Positions 55,246 to 63,951 of a DNA stretch of 64,000 nt are shown one piece after another. Position 1 is the first letter of the stretch, and each line of letters starts with the position of its first letter. Origin of the DNA: Pseudomonas fluorescens (lineage in GTDB: Bacteria; Pseudomonadota; Gammaproteobacteria; Pseudomonadales; Pseudomonadaceae); the NCBI RefSeq assembly GCF_902497785.1, contig NZ_CABVHK010000008.1, forward strand, positions 186,001-250,000, written 5' to 3'. Below the pieces are notes generated by a model that did no database searches, was not told where the DNA came from, and saw only the letters and a program-made list of their open reading frames with translations. A program made the translations under genes and the position numbers.

Positions 55246-55839
55246 TTATCCGATGTTCGACAGTTTCAGCAGATGACGCAGATCGTTGAGCAGGTCCTTA
55301 CCCTTCACCGTCGGGTCGTAGCGCAGCACCAGATTGCCATGGGGGTCGATGATCCATAGCTGCGGCACGGCTTGATCGCCCGTGGTCTTGCTGAACGTGG
55401 TGAGGTCCATTGGGTAGCGTTGCAACTGCGGGTATTCGCGCGTGAGCTTGGCTTCATAGTCGGCACTCAGCGGTTGCGCCGCCGCCAGTGCGTGACTGGC
55501 GCGGGATGCATCGCGACCCAGGCCGATCTGAATCTGCCGCGCCAGATACACCAGTTGCTGGCAGTCCACCGAGCAATCTTTCGGCGCGGTGACCAGCATT
55601 TGCCAACGGTCTTCCTGTGCCTGCACCCCAAGGTCGGCGCGGGTCTGGCCATTGCCGATCAACTCACCGTGATAGCTGCGACCCTCCGGCACCCAGAACT
55701 GCAACTTGTACATGCCGGTGGCGAGGATCATCGGACCGATGACCCCGAGCACGATCAACAGCAACTGCAAGCGACCCTTGCGCCGGTTCGCCGGCGTTTT
55801 CGCCTCAGACATGCTGGGTGGATTCATGGCCGCTCCCAT
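55246..55839 (-). CDS. Cytochrome oxidase-operon protein with SCO-like C-terminus
   Basis: A 197-residue protein with a single membrane helix (LLLIVLGVIGPMILATGMYKLQF) and a soluble C-terminal thioredoxin-like domain. LWIIDPHGNLVLRYDP resembles the end of SCO-type chaperones, but the CxxxC is replaced by CSVDC (Cys at about residues 89 and 93). It lies between SURF1 and ctaA in the cta operon and is likely an assembly factor. The ATG at 55839, with an AGGAG site, overlaps the SURF1 end by 35 bases; later ATGs at 55827 and 55812 are possible. The exact role is unknown. Confidence 0.8.
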   Translation of the reverse strand: MGAAMNPPSMSEAKTPANRRKGRLQLLLIVLGVIGPMILATGMYKLQFWVPEGRSYHGELIGNGQTRADLGVQAQEDRWQMLVTAPKDCSVDCQQLVYLARQIQIGLGRDASRASHALAAAQPLSADYEAKLTREYPQLQRYPMDLTTFSKTTGDQAVPQLWIIDPHGNLVLRYDPTVKGKDLLNDLRHLLKLSNIG

Positions 55840-56545
55840 GGTGTTTCTCCTTTGCGTTGTGCCAACCGAGGTAGATAAACAAGCCAAGCAGGGCGATCGA
55901 CATGGCGAACCACTGCACGGCATAAGCGATGTGTTTTTCCGGGCCCATGGCGACGACGGGCCAATCGGCCTGGTAAGTCGCGGGAGCGTTTTCTGCGCGC
56001 AGTTCGTATGCAAAACCCTCACGATCCAGCGCCGTCCAGAGTTTCGACGGCTCGACCGCGGTGACCAACTGAGGCCAGGTTGTAGCGCTCGGGTCGGCAT
56101 GCAATTGAAAGGTCGCACCGGGTGAAACGTAGACCCAGGCATCAAGGCTCTGCGCCTGAGTCGGCGTGGTGAATTGCGGCGGCGTGCGCCGGTCTGGCCA
56201 CGGCAGCCAGCCGCGATTGACCAGCAGCCACAAGCCGGTCGCCTGATCGTGGAACGGTTGCAGCAGCTCGACGCCCACCTTGCCGTCGCGTTGGCGGTTA
56301 TCCAGCAGCAGACTGTGAGCGGCATCGAACTGGCCGCGCAGGTGAACGCGGCGAAAGGCGAGGTCCTCGGTGTGCAGCAGTGCGCTACTGGCCATCGGTT
56401 CGGCGGCACGGCGCTCGCTGTAGGTTTGCAGCAGCGCGCTTTTCTCCGCCCCCCGTCCCAGTTGCCAGAACCCGAGCGACACCAGCAGCGGCAGCAAAAG
56501 TGCGACCACCAGCGTTGGCACGACGCCCGGGCGAAAGCGCTTCAT
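55805..56545 (-). CDS. SURF1 family cytochrome oxidase biogenesis protein
   Basis: A 246-residue protein with two transmembrane helices, at the N-terminus (VVPTLVVALLLPLLVSLGFWQL) and C-terminus (YAVQWFAMSIALLGLFIYLGW), and a periplasmic domain between. LLVNRGWLP and the QWFAM segment are typical of SURF1, which inserts haem A into subunit I. The start at 56545 gives MKRFRPGVV; the long frame upstream is not supported. It is followed by the SCO-like gene. Upstream lies a divergent DUF2909 gene. Confidence 0.92.
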   Translation of the reverse strand: MKRFRPGVVPTLVVALLLPLLVSLGFWQLGRGAEKSALLQTYSERRAAEPMASSALLHTEDLAFRRVHLRGQFDAAHSLLLDNRQRDGKVGVELLQPFHDQATGLWLLVNRGWLPWPDRRTPPQFTTPTQAQSLDAWVYVSPGATFQLHADPSATTWPQLVTAVEPSKLWTALDREGFAYELRAENAPATYQADWPVVAMGPEKHIAYAVQWFAMSIALLGLFIYLGWHNAKEKHHGSGHESTQHV

Positions 56546-56615
56546 GGCGTCGCCAGAAAGTCGGTCATCGCGATAGCTATACTCAAGTGCATCGCCTTTC
56601 CCCCGGAGTTTCCCC

Positions 56616-56819
56616 ATGCTCAAAGCAGCCATCGTCCTGATGCTGATTGCCACGGTTGTCAGCCTGTTCAGCGGCCTGTTTTTTCTGGTCAAGGACGACA
56701 GCAGCTCGAACCGCCTCGTCATTGCCTTGAGTGTTCGTGTAGCCCTGGCCGCCATCACCGTCGGCTTGATCGCCTGGGGTTTTTTCAGCGGCCAGCTGGT
56801 GTCGCACGTGCCCTGGTAG
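56616..56819 (+). CDS. DUF2909 twin-transmembrane protein
   Basis: A 67-residue inner-membrane protein with two hydrophobic helices (AAIVLMLIATVVSLFSGLFFLV and VALAAITVGLIAWGFF) joined by a short polar loop. This is the DUF2909 family, widely found beside SURF1 in gammaproteobacteria. It is on the plus strand, opposite to the whole cta operon, between SURF1 and subunit III. A CCCCGGAGTTTCCCC ribosome site precedes the ATG. A REPIN begins two bases after its stop. Confidence 0.88.
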   Translation: MLKAAIVLMLIATVVSLFSGLFFLVKDDSSSNRLVIALSVRVALAAITVGLIAWGFFSGQLVSHVPW

Positions 56820-56820
56820 C

Positions 56821-56903
56821 TGTAGGAGCGAGCTTGCTCGCGAAGGTGTCTCAATCGAAATCAACGTGTCTGACACACCTTCGCGAGCAAGCTCGCTCCT
56901 ACA
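56821..56903. repeat. REPIN that supplies the stop codon of subunit III
   Basis: TGTAGGAGCGAGCTTGCTCG arms around a 37-bp spacer. On the minus strand the CTG TAG of subunit III gene ends inside its outer arm. Confidence 0.92.
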
Positions 56904-57786
56904 GTACGTAGACGAAAACGAACAGCCCGATCCACACCACGTCCACGAAGTGCCAATACCAACTCGCTGCTTCGAAGCCGAACTGGTGCTCGTTGTCGAA
57001 GTGCCCGCGCATGACCCGCATCAGCATCACAAACAGGATGATGGTGCCCATGGTCACGTGGGCGCCGTGGAATCCGGTGAGCATGAAGAACGTCGCGCCG
57101 TAGATACCCGAGCCCAGGGTCAGGCCCAGCTCCTGGTAGGCGTGCACGTATTCTTCGGCCTGGAACCCGAGGAACGCGCAGCCCAGCAACACAGTAATCG
57201 CCAGCCAGATTTTCAGCGCGCCGCGATGGCCCTTTTTCAACGCGTGGTGGGCGATGGTCACCGTCACGCTGGAACTCACCAGTAACACCGTGTTGAGCAA
57301 CGGCAGACCCCACGGGCTGATGACGTCCTTGGGGGGTGGAAAGAGCTTCGAGTCAGGGTTGTTCAGCAACGGCCAGACAAATTCGAAGTTCGGCCAGAGC
57401 ATGTGAGCCAGGCCTTTGGCGCCTTCTCCGCCGAGCGCTGGCCCCGAGACTTGTCGCACATAAAACAGCGCACCGAAAAACGCGATGAAAAACATCACTT
57501 CCGAAAAGATGAACCAGCTCATGCCCCAGCGGAATGAGCGATCCATCTGCGCGCTGTATAAGCCGCTACGACTTTCCTTGATCACCGTGCCGAACCAGCC
57601 AAACAACATGTACGCCAGCAACAGGCCGCCGACGAAAAAGATCAGCGGGCCGTGGGATTCCGGCCGCGCAGCTTTCAGATCGTTGAACCAGGTGGCCAGG
57701 CCGAACACGGTGACGAACATGCCGACCGTGGCAATGATCGGCCATTTGCTCTGGGCCGGTACGTAATAGTGCTCATGAGTTGCCAT
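56899..57786 (-). CDS. ctaE: Cytochrome c oxidase subunit III
   Basis: A 295-residue inner-membrane subunit with seven transmembrane segments. The conserved glutamates and histidine are in WGMSWFIFSEVMFFIAFFG and FFMLTGFHGAHVTMGTIIL; WYWHFVDVVWIGLFVFVYVL is the classical C-terminal signature. The gene follows ctaG by 25 bases and ends in a REPIN, which forms its TAG stop. It works with CtaC and CtaD in the aa3 oxidase. Confidence 0.95.
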   Translation of the reverse strand: MATHEHYYVPAQSKWPIIATVGMFVTVFGLATWFNDLKAARPESHGPLIFFVGGLLLAYMLFGWFGTVIKESRSGLYSAQMDRSFRWGMSWFIFSEVMFFIAFFGALFYVRQVSGPALGGEGAKGLAHMLWPNFEFVWPLLNNPDSKLFPPPKDVISPWGLPLLNTVLLVSSSVTVTIAHHALKKGHRGALKIWLAITVLLGCAFLGFQAEEYVHAYQELGLTLGSGIYGATFFMLTGFHGAHVTMGTIILFVMLMRVMRGHFDNEHQFGFEAASWYWHFVDVVWIGLFVFVYVL

Positions 57787-57811
57787 TTATTGTTCTCCTT
57801 ATCGGGCACGC

Positions 57812-58363
57812 TCAGCCGCCAGTGTTTACAGCCACCGGCGGATGTCGGGCGGTGATATCGAACAGCGTGTAGGACAGCGTCAGGTGCTTCACATCCTTGG
57901 GCATGTCACGGTCAACGATGAACCGAACCGGCATCTCGATCCGTTCGCCGGGCTGCAGCACTTGCTGGGTAAAGCAGAAACATTCGGTCTTGTGGAAATA
58001 CGCGGCGGCGTTGCTCGGCGCGATGCTTGGCACCGCTTGCGCGCTCATCGGCCGGTCGGTCGGGTTGTGCGCGATGAAAACCATCTCGTTCACCGCGCCC
58101 GGGTTGGCGGTCAGCTCATCGCTTTTGGGGTAGAAATCCCAGGACATGTCGGCGGAGTTGGTCGAGAGAAACTGCACGCGGATCTGCCGCGAGGTGTCGA
58201 CGATCTGCTCGCCTTCGTATTGCCCGGCCGTTTTGCCATTGATGCCGAACACCTTGCACATCACGTCATAGATCGGCACCAGGGCAAACCCGAAGGCGAA
58301 CATCGCCACCACCACCAATAACAGGCGGGTGACCAGCTTCTTCATCGAAATCGAGTCAGCCAT
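57812..58363 (-). CDS. ctaG: Cytochrome c oxidase assembly protein CtaG/Cox11
   Basis: A 183-residue protein with one N-terminal transmembrane helix (LLLVVVAMFAFGFALVPIYDVMCKVFG) and a periplasmic Ig-like domain. The copper site CFCFTQQ (KTECFCFTQQVLQPGE) is intact, as required to deliver copper to CuB. I set the start at 58363 (MADSISMKKL); a longer frame enters the REPIN. It lies between ctaD and subunit III, with a REPIN between ctaD and ctaG. Confidence 0.95.
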   Translation of the reverse strand: MADSISMKKLVTRLLLVVVAMFAFGFALVPIYDVMCKVFGINGKTAGQYEGEQIVDTSRQIRVQFLSTNSADMSWDFYPKSDELTANPGAVNEMVFIAHNPTDRPMSAQAVPSIAPSNAAAYFHKTECFCFTQQVLQPGERIEMPVRFIVDRDMPKDVKHLTLSYTLFDITARHPPVAVNTGG

Positions 58364-58376
58364 GATTTTGATCCCC

Positions 58377-58476
58377 TGTAGGAGCGAGCTTGCTCGCGAA
58401 AAACCTGAGAGCGCCACGGGGTGTCAGGCTCCCAGCGTTATCGTTGGCGAACATCGCGAGCAAGCTCGCTCCTACA
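58377..58476. repeat. REPIN with conserved spacer
   Basis: TGTAGGAGCGAGCTTGCTCG arms with a spacer containing GGTGTCAGG and AGCGTTATCGTTGGCGAAC. It lies inside the cta operon between ctaD and ctaG. Confidence 0.92.
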
Positions 58477-58486
58477 GTGAGGCGTT

Positions 58487-60073
58487 TCATTTCACTTCCG
58501 GTGGGGTAGTGAAGGTGTGGTACGGCGCCGGTGACGGAATGCTCCATTCCAGGCCTTCCGCCCCATCCCACGGTTTGGCCGGTGCCGGCGGGCCGCCGCG
58601 AATCGTCTTGATCACGATGAACAGGAAGAAAATCTGCGTCGCACCAAACATGAACGCACCGATCGACGACACCATGTTGAAGTCGGCGAATTGCAGGTTG
58701 TAGTCCGGAATGCGCCGCGGCATGCCCGCCAGACCCACAAAGTGCATCGGGAAGAACGCCATGTTCATGCCGATGAACGAGAGCCAGAAGTGCAGCTTGC
58801 CGAGGGTTTCGTCGTACATGTGGCCGGTCCATTTCGGCAACCAGTAGTAGGCCGACGCAAAGATCCCGAAGATCGCTCCCGGCACCAGCACGTAGTGGAA
58901 ATGCGCGACCACGAAGTACGTGTCCTGGTACTGGAAATCCGCCGGGGCGATGGCCAGCATCAGCCCGGAGAAACCGCCGATGGAGAACAGAATCACAAAC
59001 GCCACCGCGAACAGCATCGGCGTCTCGAAGGTCAGCGAGCCTTGCCACATGGTGCTGGCCCAGTTGAACACCTTCACCCCCGTGGGCACCGCGATCAGTA
59101 GCGTGGCGTACATGAAGAACAACTCGCCCACCAGCGGAATGCCGACCACAAACATGTGGTGCGCCCAGACGATGAACGAGAGGAACGCGATGCTCGCCGT
59201 CGCATAAACCATCGAGGTGTAGCCGAACAGCGGTTTGCGCGAGAAGGTCGGAATGATCGAGCTGACGGCACCGAAGGCCGGCAGAATCATGATGTACACC
59301 TCGGGGTGACCGAAGAACCAGAACACGTGCTGGAACAACACCGGATCACCGCCACCGGCAGCACTGAAGAAGCTGGTGCCGAAGTGGATGTCCATCAGCA
59401 TCATCGTCACGCAACCCGCCAGCACCGGCATTACCGCGATCAACAGGAACGCAGTGATCAGCCAGGTCCAGACGAACAGCGGCATTTTCATCAGCGTCAT
59501 GCCGGGGGCGCGCAGGTTGAGGATGGTGGCGATCACGTTGATCGCGCCCATGATCGAACTGATCCCCATCAAGTGGATGGCAAAGATGAAGAACGTCACG
59601 CTCTCGGGCGCATAGGTCGTGGACAGCGGCGCGTAGAACGTCCAGCCGAAGTTCGGCCCGCCGCCCGGTGTGAACAGCGTCGACACCAGCAGGATGAATG
59701 CCGCCGGCAACAGCCAGAAGCTGAAGTTGTTCATCCGTGGCAGGGCCATGTCCGGCGCGCCGATCATTAACGGAATCATCCAGTTGGCGAGGCCGACGAA
59801 GGCCGGCATCACCGCACCGAACACCATGACCAGACCGTGCATGGTGGTCATCTGGTTGAAGAACGCCGGTTCGACGATTTGCAGCCCCGGCTGGAACAGT
59901 TCGGCGCGAATCACCATCGCGAAAGAACCGCCGAGCAGGAACATGGAAAACGCGAACCACAGGTACAACGTGCCGATGTCCTTGTGGTTGGTGGTCAGCA
60001 CCCAACGCATCAGGCCTTTGGCGGGACCGTGGGCGTGGTCGGCATGACCATGGTCATCAATGACGGCGCTCAT
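58487..60073 (-). CDS. ctaD: Cytochrome c oxidase subunit I
   Basis: A 528-residue catalytic subunit with twelve transmembrane segments that reduces oxygen and pumps protons. The haem a and CuB ligands are visible: the histidine in TTMHGLVMVFGAVMP, the CuB/Tyr region WFFGHPEVYIMILP, HHMFVVG and the haem-ligand pair VAHFHYVLV. The YxxH cross-linked Tyr and K-channel lysine in PTGVKVFNW are also present. It is the aa3 type used at high oxygen in Pseudomonas. The start at 60073 has an AGGAGACACG site. Confidence 0.97.
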   Translation of the reverse strand: MSAVIDDHGHADHAHGPAKGLMRWVLTTNHKDIGTLYLWFAFSMFLLGGSFAMVIRAELFQPGLQIVEPAFFNQMTTMHGLVMVFGAVMPAFVGLANWMIPLMIGAPDMALPRMNNFSFWLLPAAFILLVSTLFTPGGGPNFGWTFYAPLSTTYAPESVTFFIFAIHLMGISSIMGAINVIATILNLRAPGMTLMKMPLFVWTWLITAFLLIAVMPVLAGCVTMMLMDIHFGTSFFSAAGGGDPVLFQHVFWFFGHPEVYIMILPAFGAVSSIIPTFSRKPLFGYTSMVYATASIAFLSFIVWAHHMFVVGIPLVGELFFMYATLLIAVPTGVKVFNWASTMWQGSLTFETPMLFAVAFVILFSIGGFSGLMLAIAPADFQYQDTYFVVAHFHYVLVPGAIFGIFASAYYWLPKWTGHMYDETLGKLHFWLSFIGMNMAFFPMHFVGLAGMPRRIPDYNLQFADFNMVSSIGAFMFGATQIFFLFIVIKTIRGGPPAPAKPWDGAEGLEWSIPSPAPYHTFTTPPEVK

Positions 60074-60155
60074 GGCGTGTCTCCTGCAAACAGATGGGCT
60101 GGGCAGGCCGGGGCGCGCTGCCCCGACCGGTTCCTTACGTGCGCAATAGACCGGG

Positions 60156-61283
60156 TCATTTGCTTTCCGCCTGTTTCATCTCCAGCACTTCTTTTGGCGT
60201 GACCATGTCGCCTTTGTTATTGCCCCAGGCGTTACGTTCGTAGGTCACGACCGCCGCGATATCGACTTCCGACAGTTGCTTGCCGAACGCCGCCATCGAG
60301 GTGCCAGGCTTGCCGTGGAAGACAATGCTCAGGTGACCTTCTTTCGGCCCGGTGGCGATTTTCGAGCCTTTGAGCGCCGGGAACATCGGCGGCAGGCCCT
60401 GGCCTTCAGCCTGGTGACAGGCCACGCACGTGGTGTGATAGACCTTGTCGCCGCGCTCCTTGAGTTCTTCGAGGGTCCATTCCTTGCTGGTCAGCTCTTT
60501 GAGTTGCAGGGCTTCGGCCTTGCGTTCACCCAGCCATTTTTCGTAATCGGCCTTTTCCTTGACCTCGACCACAATCGGCATGAAGCCGTGGTCCTTACCG
60601 CACAACTCGGCGCACTGGCCACGGTAGATGCCGGGCTTGTCGACGCGGGTCCAGGCTTCGTTGACGAACCCCGGGATGGCATCGCGCTTGACCGCAAAGG
60701 CCGGCACCCACCAGGAATGGATGACGTCGGCGGAGGTCACCAGGAAGCGCACCTTGGCGCCAATCGGCAGCACCAGCGGCTTGTCGACCTCGAGCAGGTA
60801 GTGCTCGCTCTTGGCTTCCTTGTTGTGAATCTGATCGGCGGGCGTGGCCAGGTTGCTGAAGAACTCAACGTCCTGGCCCAGGTATTTGTAGTGCCACTTC
60901 CACTGATAGCCGGTGACCTGGATATCAATATCCGGCTCACTGGCGTCGTACATCTTGATCAGCGTCGCCGTCGCGGGAACCGCCATGGCCACCAGAATCA
61001 GGAAGGGCACGATGGTCCAGAGGATTTCAACGGTGGTGCTTTCATGAAATTTTGCAGCCACCTGCCCGGTCGAGCGGCGGTGGAGGATCATCGACCAGAA
61101 CATGGCGCCGAAGACGATGACGCCGATCACTACACAGATCCAGAAAATGGTCATGTGCAGGTCAAATACTGCGTGACTGATTTCAGTCGCTCCCGGCGCC
61201 ATATTCACAGTCCAGGCAGCTTGCGCCTGGCTGAAAATCGACCACAACAGGAGGCCCATCCAGACGTGTGGATGTCGCATCAT
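60156..61283 (-). CDS. ctaC: Cytochrome c oxidase subunit II with C-terminal cytochrome c domain
   Basis: A 375-residue subunit with a signal peptide and two transmembrane helices (about residues 42-68 and 86-110). The CuA ligands are His189, Cys224, Cys228, His232 and Met235 (CAELCGKDHGFM). A C-terminal cytochrome c domain with CVACH at 286-290 marks the caa3-like form, which may take electrons directly. It is the first gene of the cta operon; a sigma70-like promoter lies about 145 bp upstream. Confidence 0.97.
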   Translation of the reverse strand: MMRHPHVWMGLLLWSIFSQAQAAWTVNMAPGATEISHAVFDLHMTIFWICVVIGVIVFGAMFWSMILHRRSTGQVAAKFHESTTVEILWTIVPFLILVAMAVPATATLIKMYDASEPDIDIQVTGYQWKWHYKYLGQDVEFFSNLATPADQIHNKEAKSEHYLLEVDKPLVLPIGAKVRFLVTSADVIHSWWVPAFAVKRDAIPGFVNEAWTRVDKPGIYRGQCAELCGKDHGFMPIVVEVKEKADYEKWLGERKAEALQLKELTSKEWTLEELKERGDKVYHTTCVACHQAEGQGLPPMFPALKGSKIATGPKEGHLSIVFHGKPGTSMAAFGKQLSEVDIAAVVTYERNAWGNNKGDMVTPKEVLEMKQAESK

Positions 61284-61425
61284 TGCGGGTTCCCCTTATC
61301 GTTCTTGTTATCCCGCCGGCTTTCACCTGCGGCAAGGGAGCGGCATTTTCAGACTACGAACTTGAATCGCCGGGTCTTGCTGCGTGTGCAGTCGGACGTC
61401 ATCAGCTAACTCCATTTCCAACCCG

Positions 61426-61453
61426 AGTATAGACAGCGCCTGCTACCTCGCAA
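61426..61453 (-). promoter_or_regulatory. Candidate sigma70 promoter of the cta operon
   Basis: Minus-strand TTGCGA, a 16-base spacer and TATACT match -35 and -10 boxes with one or two mismatches each. The leader to ctaC would be about 135 bases. The rest of the 372-bp gap to the next gene (61454-61655) shows no other clear element. Confidence 0.55.
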
Positions 61454-61655
61454 CGTGAGGGCGTAAATCATCTGAAACAGCTGGCACTTGCGTTCAAGGT
61501 CACGAATGGAGAAGGATGCAGACGAGTGGTGGCAAATCGATATAACTGTGATGTCTCAAGGATGAAATAATTATGACAAATGCGTCTTAGCAATTTTCGT
61601 AAGCCAGCTAAGTTATGTCTTCCCTATTTCACTGCCTTTGTTACCTGGAGTTTTC

Positions 61656-62306
61656 ATGAACACCGCCGCATTGCGCGAGCAGATCCAAAAAGCCCAACAA
61701 CATGAAGCCGAGACCGGCCTGCTGACGCGTCAGCTGGAAAGCAAACTGCCTAACCTCCATCCTTCGATCCAACTGCCGGAGACAGATGCCAAAGGTGTCC
61801 TGACGCGGTTTGTCGACGCCTACATTGCTGAGGTTCCCGATCTTCTGGATGCAGCCAATGAAGTGGCCAGGGAAGCGGGAATCGAATCGCAGATCAAACC
61901 GGTGCTGAAAATTGCCGAACAATACTTCCTTCAGCCGCCGACCCTCTTGGCCGGACACGTCGGGCTCGACAGCCTGCTGGACGAAGCCTATCTGGCGCAT
62001 CGGTTTGTCGAAGAGGTCAACGACCTGTACATCAAGCATTTTGGCCAGCCACTGATCCCCTTGGACATGACTGTCGCCAACCTGATTGCCCACCAATTGA
62101 TCGGTGAGGAATTTGCCAACCAGCTGGATGAGGCGGTGCATCACGCCGTGGACGAGATGCTCAACGACGAAAGCTTTGCGCTGGAGTCGGTGGAAGCCTA
62201 CCGCGAGAAACTCAGCAGCCCGGACACGGGAGCAGCGTGGAAGCGCTGGCCGTGCATGTCGCGTCGTTTGGGCGTAGGACTGGAACTGGATCAGCCCGCG
62301 GCCTGA
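61656..62306 (+). CDS. Conserved protein of unknown function
   Basis: A 216-residue soluble, mostly helical protein beginning MNTAALREQIQKAQQHE, with no signal peptide or transmembrane segment. It contains LIPLDMTVANLIAHQLIGEEFANQLDEAVHHAVDEML in its second half. I do not recognise a family; a gene like it sits in the same place beside the cta operon in P. aeruginosa as I recall. The ATG at 61656 has a CTGGAG site; an upstream ATG at 61638 adds six residues without support. It is divergent from ctaC and convergent with the SulP gene. Confidence 0.75.
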   Translation: MNTAALREQIQKAQQHEAETGLLTRQLESKLPNLHPSIQLPETDAKGVLTRFVDAYIAEVPDLLDAANEVAREAGIESQIKPVLKIAEQYFLQPPTLLAGHVGLDSLLDEAYLAHRFVEEVNDLYIKHFGQPLIPLDMTVANLIAHQLIGEEFANQLDEAVHHAVDEMLNDESFALESVEAYREKLSSPDTGAAWKRWPCMSRRLGVGLELDQPAA

Positions 62307-62327
62307 GTTGAGGGTCAATACAGCACC

Positions 62328-62418
62328 TGTGGGAGCCGGGCTTGCCCGCGATAGCGGAATCAAATTCAGCCAAGTTGTTGACTGATCCACCGCAATCGCG
62401 GGCAAGCCCGCTCCCACA
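62328..62418. repeat. REPIN, TGTGGGAGCCGGGCTTGCCCGCGA type
   Basis: Inverted REP arms around a 45-bp spacer, between two convergent genes. Left arm has one extra base compared with the right. Confidence 0.9.
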
Positions 62419-62424
62419 GGTTGC

Positions 62425-63951
62425 TCAGCCAGGCGCGCCGACACCGGTGTTAGTCCGCACTCGTCCCTCCAGCCTGCGCTTCAACCCCCGCGCTTCAATC
62501 AACAGCGTCGAGCCCTTGGCCGCGTTGGCCCTTCCCCACTCTTCAAGCAACTCCAGACACGAATGATCGATGTAGCTCAGGTTGTTGAGCGGCACATGCA
62601 CCGTCGCACCTGCGGGAATGGTTCCCAGCACCTGCGTCAGTGCCGGCACCTTGAGAAAGGTCGCCGCCCCCATCAGGCGCAATTCCATTTCGCCGCTTTG
62701 TGGCAGATCGATCAGGCTGATTTTCAGTCGCGAGGCCTTCCATGCGAGTTTGGCCAGGGTCAAACCAAAGCCAATCAATACACCGGTCAGCAAATCCGTG
62801 AAAATGATTGCCAGCGCGGTCGCCGCGTAAGTGAACATCGGCATCCGGCCATAACGGCCCAGGCCGCGAAAGGCTTTCAAGTCAACCAGTTTGAAGCCGG
62901 TATAGACCAGCACCCCCGCCAGACTCGCCACCGGAATGCTTTGCAACACACTCGACAGCAGCAAGACAAACGCCAGCAACCACAGGCCATGGAATATCGC
63001 CGACATTCGCGTGGTAGCGCCGGCCTGAACATTGGCCGAACTGCGCACGATCACGCCGGTCATCGGCAATGCACCGAGTAGGCCGCAGAGCATGTTGCCG
63101 ACACCTTGCGCCGATAATTCCCGGTCGAAATCCGAGCGTTGGCCGCTGTGCATGCGATCCACCGCGGCGGCTGACAACAAAGTTTCGGCGCTGGCGATGA
63201 AAGCGACGGCGAAGGCGGCGATCAGCAGCGTCGGGTCGGCGAGGTTGAGCAAGTCGGCTGGTTTCAGCCAGTCGATGGCTTCTGCCAGATTGGCCGGAAC
63301 CTCCACCCGTTTGACCTGCAAGGCGAGCATCAGGCTGGCGACAGTCGCCAGACCTACCCCGAGCAAAGCACCGGGAATGAAACGCAGGGAATGGGGGCGC
63401 AGTTTTTCCCACAGGTACATCACCGCTATCGTTGCGAGCCCGAGCAAGCCGGCCTGCCAGCCTAAAGAAGGCAACGCTTGCGCCACGGCCGCCGGGAAGG
63501 CAGCCAGGTTATCCAGCCCGGACGGCTTGGGCACCGCATCGAGCATCACATGCACCTGTGACAACACGATCAACACGCCAATACCGGCCAGCATGCCGTA
63601 GACCACCGCGGGCGCCGTGACCCGAAACCAGCAGCCCAGTTTCAGGCGCCCGGCCACCAGTTGCAGAAAACCCGCCAGCAGCAAGATCGGCCCGAGCATG
63701 GCGATACCGTGCTGGCGCACCAGTTCGAACACCAGAACAGCCAAACCCGCTGCCGGACCACTGACTTGCAAAGGCGATCCCGCGAGCCAGCCAACAACCA
63801 AACCACCGATGATGCCGGTGATCAGACCTTTGGCGGGCGGCAGGCCCGAGGCGATGGCGATGCCCATGCACAAGGGCAGAGCGACCAGAAACACGACCAC
63901 TGAAGCGAGCAGCTCCCGTGGCAGAACAGTTTTGAGTTGCGCAGCACGCAT
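62425..63951 (-). CDS. SulP family transporter with degenerate STAS domain
   Basis: A second SulP permease, of 508 residues. It has about ten transmembrane segments and MGIAIASGLPPAKGLITGIIGGLVVGWLAG, the family's N-terminal block. A shorter C-terminal STAS-like region (residues 415-508, VHVPLNNLSYIDHSCLELLEEW) ends it. Such proteins in marine and pseudomonad genomes are often bicarbonate transporters linked to carbonic anhydrase, but no such gene is visible in the window. I chose ATG 63951 with a GGGAG site; an upstream ATG at 63981 is also open. The substrate is unknown. Confidence 0.88.
   Translation of the reverse strand: MRAAQLKTVLPRELLASVVVFLVALPLCMGIAIASGLPPAKGLITGIIGGLVVGWLAGSPLQVSGPAAGLAVLVFELVRQHGIAMLGPILLLAGFLQLVAGRLKLGCWFRVTAPAVVYGMLAGIGVLIVLSQVHVMLDAVPKPSGLDNLAAFPAAVAQALPSLGWQAGLLGLATIAVMYLWEKLRPHSLRFIPGALLGVGLATVASLMLALQVKRVEVPANLAEAIDWLKPADLLNLADPTLLIAAFAVAFIASAETLLSAAAVDRMHSGQRSDFDRELSAQGVGNMLCGLLGALPMTGVIVRSSANVQAGATTRMSAIFHGLWLLAFVLLLSSVLQSIPVASLAGVLVYTGFKLVDLKAFRGLGRYGRMPMFTYAATALAIIFTDLLTGVLIGFGLTLAKLAWKASRLKISLIDLPQSGEMELRLMGAATFLKVPALTQVLGTIPAGATVHVPLNNLSYIDHSCLELLEEWGRANAAKGSTLLIEARGLKRRLEGRVRTNTGVGAPG

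Noticed and set aside
61506..61565. Short ORF of 19 codons before the unknown gene at 61656
   Set aside because: The ribosome site is weak and there is no supporting context; could be chance.
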